From Streptomyces polyasparticus (GTDB taxonomy: Bacteria > Actinomycetota > Actinomycetes > Streptomycetales > Streptomycetaceae): a stretch of 64,000 nucleotides of DNA. The number at the start of each line of letters is the position of its first letter. Positions within the stretch are counted from its first letter, which is position 1. Positions 63,047-64,000 of the stretch are shown one piece after another. Both the position numbers and the translations under genes were made by a program. The stretch is taken from contig NZ_JACTVJ010000001.1 of the NCBI RefSeq assembly GCF_014493765.1, positions 415,993-479,992 of the forward strand. Reading direction: 5' to 3'. The notes beneath the pieces were generated by a model. That model searched no databases. It saw nothing but the letters and a program-made list of their open reading frames with translations, and was not told the origin of the DNA.

Positions 63047-63796
63047 TTACGCCCCGGCCTTGGCGAAGAGCCGTGTGCCGATGGTCACGGACACCGCCGA
63101 AAGTCCCAGGGCCGTGACCGCTCCGTACAGCATCCGCGTACTGGCGAAGTCGCCCACGTACGCGGCCCTGACCGCGTCCACGAGATAGCGCAGCGGCACG
63201 AAGTGCGAGAGCACATCGAGCCAGCCGGGGGCGAGAGCCATCGGCAGCATCAGGCCCGAGAGCAGCATCGCGGGCATGGTGAGCGCGTTGATCACCGGGC
63301 CGAACTCGGCCGGGGTGTTCGCCTTCATGCCGAGCGCGTACGAGAGCGACGCGAGCGACATCGACAGGACGCCGACGAAGACGAAGCCGACGAGGAGGCC
63401 GGCGAGCGGTGCGCGCAGGCCCATGGCGAGGGCGACGAGCACGAGCAGCACGGCCTGGAACGCGAAGAGCAGCGCGTCGCGCAGCACCCGCCCGAGCAGC
63501 AGGGCGAGCCGGCTGACCGGGGTGACGCGCATCCGGTCCACGACGCCGTACGTCTTCTCGACGATGATGCCGAACCCGCAGAACGAGGCGCCGAACAGGC
63601 CGAGCTGCAGCAGCAGCCCGGGTACGAGCACCTGCCAGGAGCTCCCCTCGGAGCCGAGCGGCAGACCGGTCAGGAGCGGGCCGAAGAAGAGGAGATAGAG
63701 GAGCGGCATCAGGATGCCGAAGAGCATCTGGAACTTGGAGCCGAGGGTCTGGCGGGCGTAGCGCCCGAAGATGATGGCGGTGTCGTGAAGGAGCAT
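63047..63796 (-). CDS. ABC-2 type transporter permease
   Basis: A 249-residue membrane protein with six helices and the ABC-2 signature region (MKANTPAEFGPVINALTMPA, FVPLRYLVDAVRAAYVGDF). DrrB-like exporters of drugs or lipids have this form. The ATP-binding subunit should be encoded upstream, beyond the right edge. The 100 bases before it are normal; the last bases of the window are not. Confidence 0.85.
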   Translation of the reverse strand: MLLHDTAIIFGRYARQTLGSKFQMLFGILMPLLYLLFFGPLLTGLPLGSEGSSWQVLVPGLLLQLGLFGASFCGFGIIVEKTYGVVDRMRVTPVSRLALLLGRVLRDALLFAFQAVLLVLVALAMGLRAPLAGLLVGFVFVGVLSMSLASLSYALGMKANTPAEFGPVINALTMPAMLLSGLMLPMALAPGWLDVLSHFVPLRYLVDAVRAAYVGDFASTRMLYGAVTALGLSAVSVTIGTRLFAKAGA

Positions 63797-63904
63797 GCGG
63801 GGTCCGGGGGTCCAGGGGGAGTGGGGGAGAGCGGGTCGGGAGGCAGAGTTGCCCTGGCGGAGGGCTCGCGGCGGGCGCGGCGAGGGAGGCCGGACCGACG
63901 GGGG

Positions 63905-64000
63905 TGGCGGGGGGGGGGCCCCCCCCGGCGGGGGGGGGGGGGGGGGGGGGGCGGCCCCGCCCCCCCCCCCCCCGCCCCCCCGGCCCCCCCGCCCGGGCCG
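63905..64000. other. Homopolymer G/C runs at the window end, probable artefact
   Basis: Uninterrupted runs of up to about 20 G and long runs of C fill this end, unlike any other part of the window. They look like failed base calls at a contig end and should not be annotated. Confidence 0.85.

Overview
The window is high-GC actinobacterial DNA, almost certainly from a Streptomyces chromosome. It carries an Actinobacteria-type Rho with a large Arg/Asp/Gly-rich insert, the nrtL-lysA-hom-thrC-thrB run, the atpIBEFHAGDC operon, a chiC-type chitinase next to a two-component pair, Ku with a lysine-rich tail, many GTG and TTG starts, and two copies of a dispersed intergenic repeat that I know from Streptomyces genomes. 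From about 30.9 kb to 63 kb the gene order matches what I remember of S. coelicolor around rho, atp and chiC. The last ~120 bases are runs of G and C that look like a damaged contig end.

Region by region. 0-6.9 kb: tail of a styrene-monooxygenase-like flavoprotein, a membrane protein, a secreted NlpC/P60 protein that lacks its catalytic Cys, an AurF-type diiron oxygenase with an abutting TetR gene, a divergent second ferritin-like diiron protein, and an ADP-ribosylglycohydrolase. 7-13.5 kb: cell-envelope genes on the minus strand, namely a SEDS protein (FtsW/RodA) and class B PBP joined by an overlapping mini-ORF, an SH3 protein, then a small membrane protein - class F sortase - lipoprotein - orphan histidine kinase cluster. 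13.7-20 kb: a phosphatase, a degenerate NERD protein, the NHEJ set (separate ligase and polymerase genes, divergent Ku), a methyltransferase and a receiver protein with a repeat tail.

20.1-28.2 kb is the accessory region. Four tandem-repeat families, one of them CRISPR-like, lead into a tRNA-Arg(CCG) gene. Beyond the tRNA lies the decayed body of an integrated element: a large serine recombinase without its catalytic domain, an Imm49-type immunity gene, a polymorphic toxin cut off by an IS3-family insertion whose own transposase is frameshifted, a frameshifted coding remnant, and unknown genes. A CGNR regulator and a divergent MFS exporter follow.

31.9-49 kb is core metabolism and information processing: NrtL, LysA, Hom, ThrC and ThrB (aspartate-family amino acids), Rho, an LCP ligase, L31 behind a SigR-type promoter, PrfA and PrmC (termination factor and its methylase), a second overlapping mini-ORF, TsaC, a protein-tyrosine-phosphatase homologue with Ser in place of the nucleophilic Cys, GlyA and a WecA-type transferase. 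49.1-57.5 kb is the complete F1Fo ATP synthase operon and a DUF2550 protein. 57.7-63.8 kb holds the chitinase with its direct-repeat promoter, its presumed ChiS-ChiR pair, a membrane protein, a PduO-type cobalamin adenosyltransferase and an ABC-2 permease.

I see no complete new defence or biosynthetic system. The most interesting points are the two mini-ORFs joined to both neighbours by start/stop overlaps, the three conserved-fold proteins with lost catalytic residues, the CRISPR-like relic, and the structured leader in front of hom.
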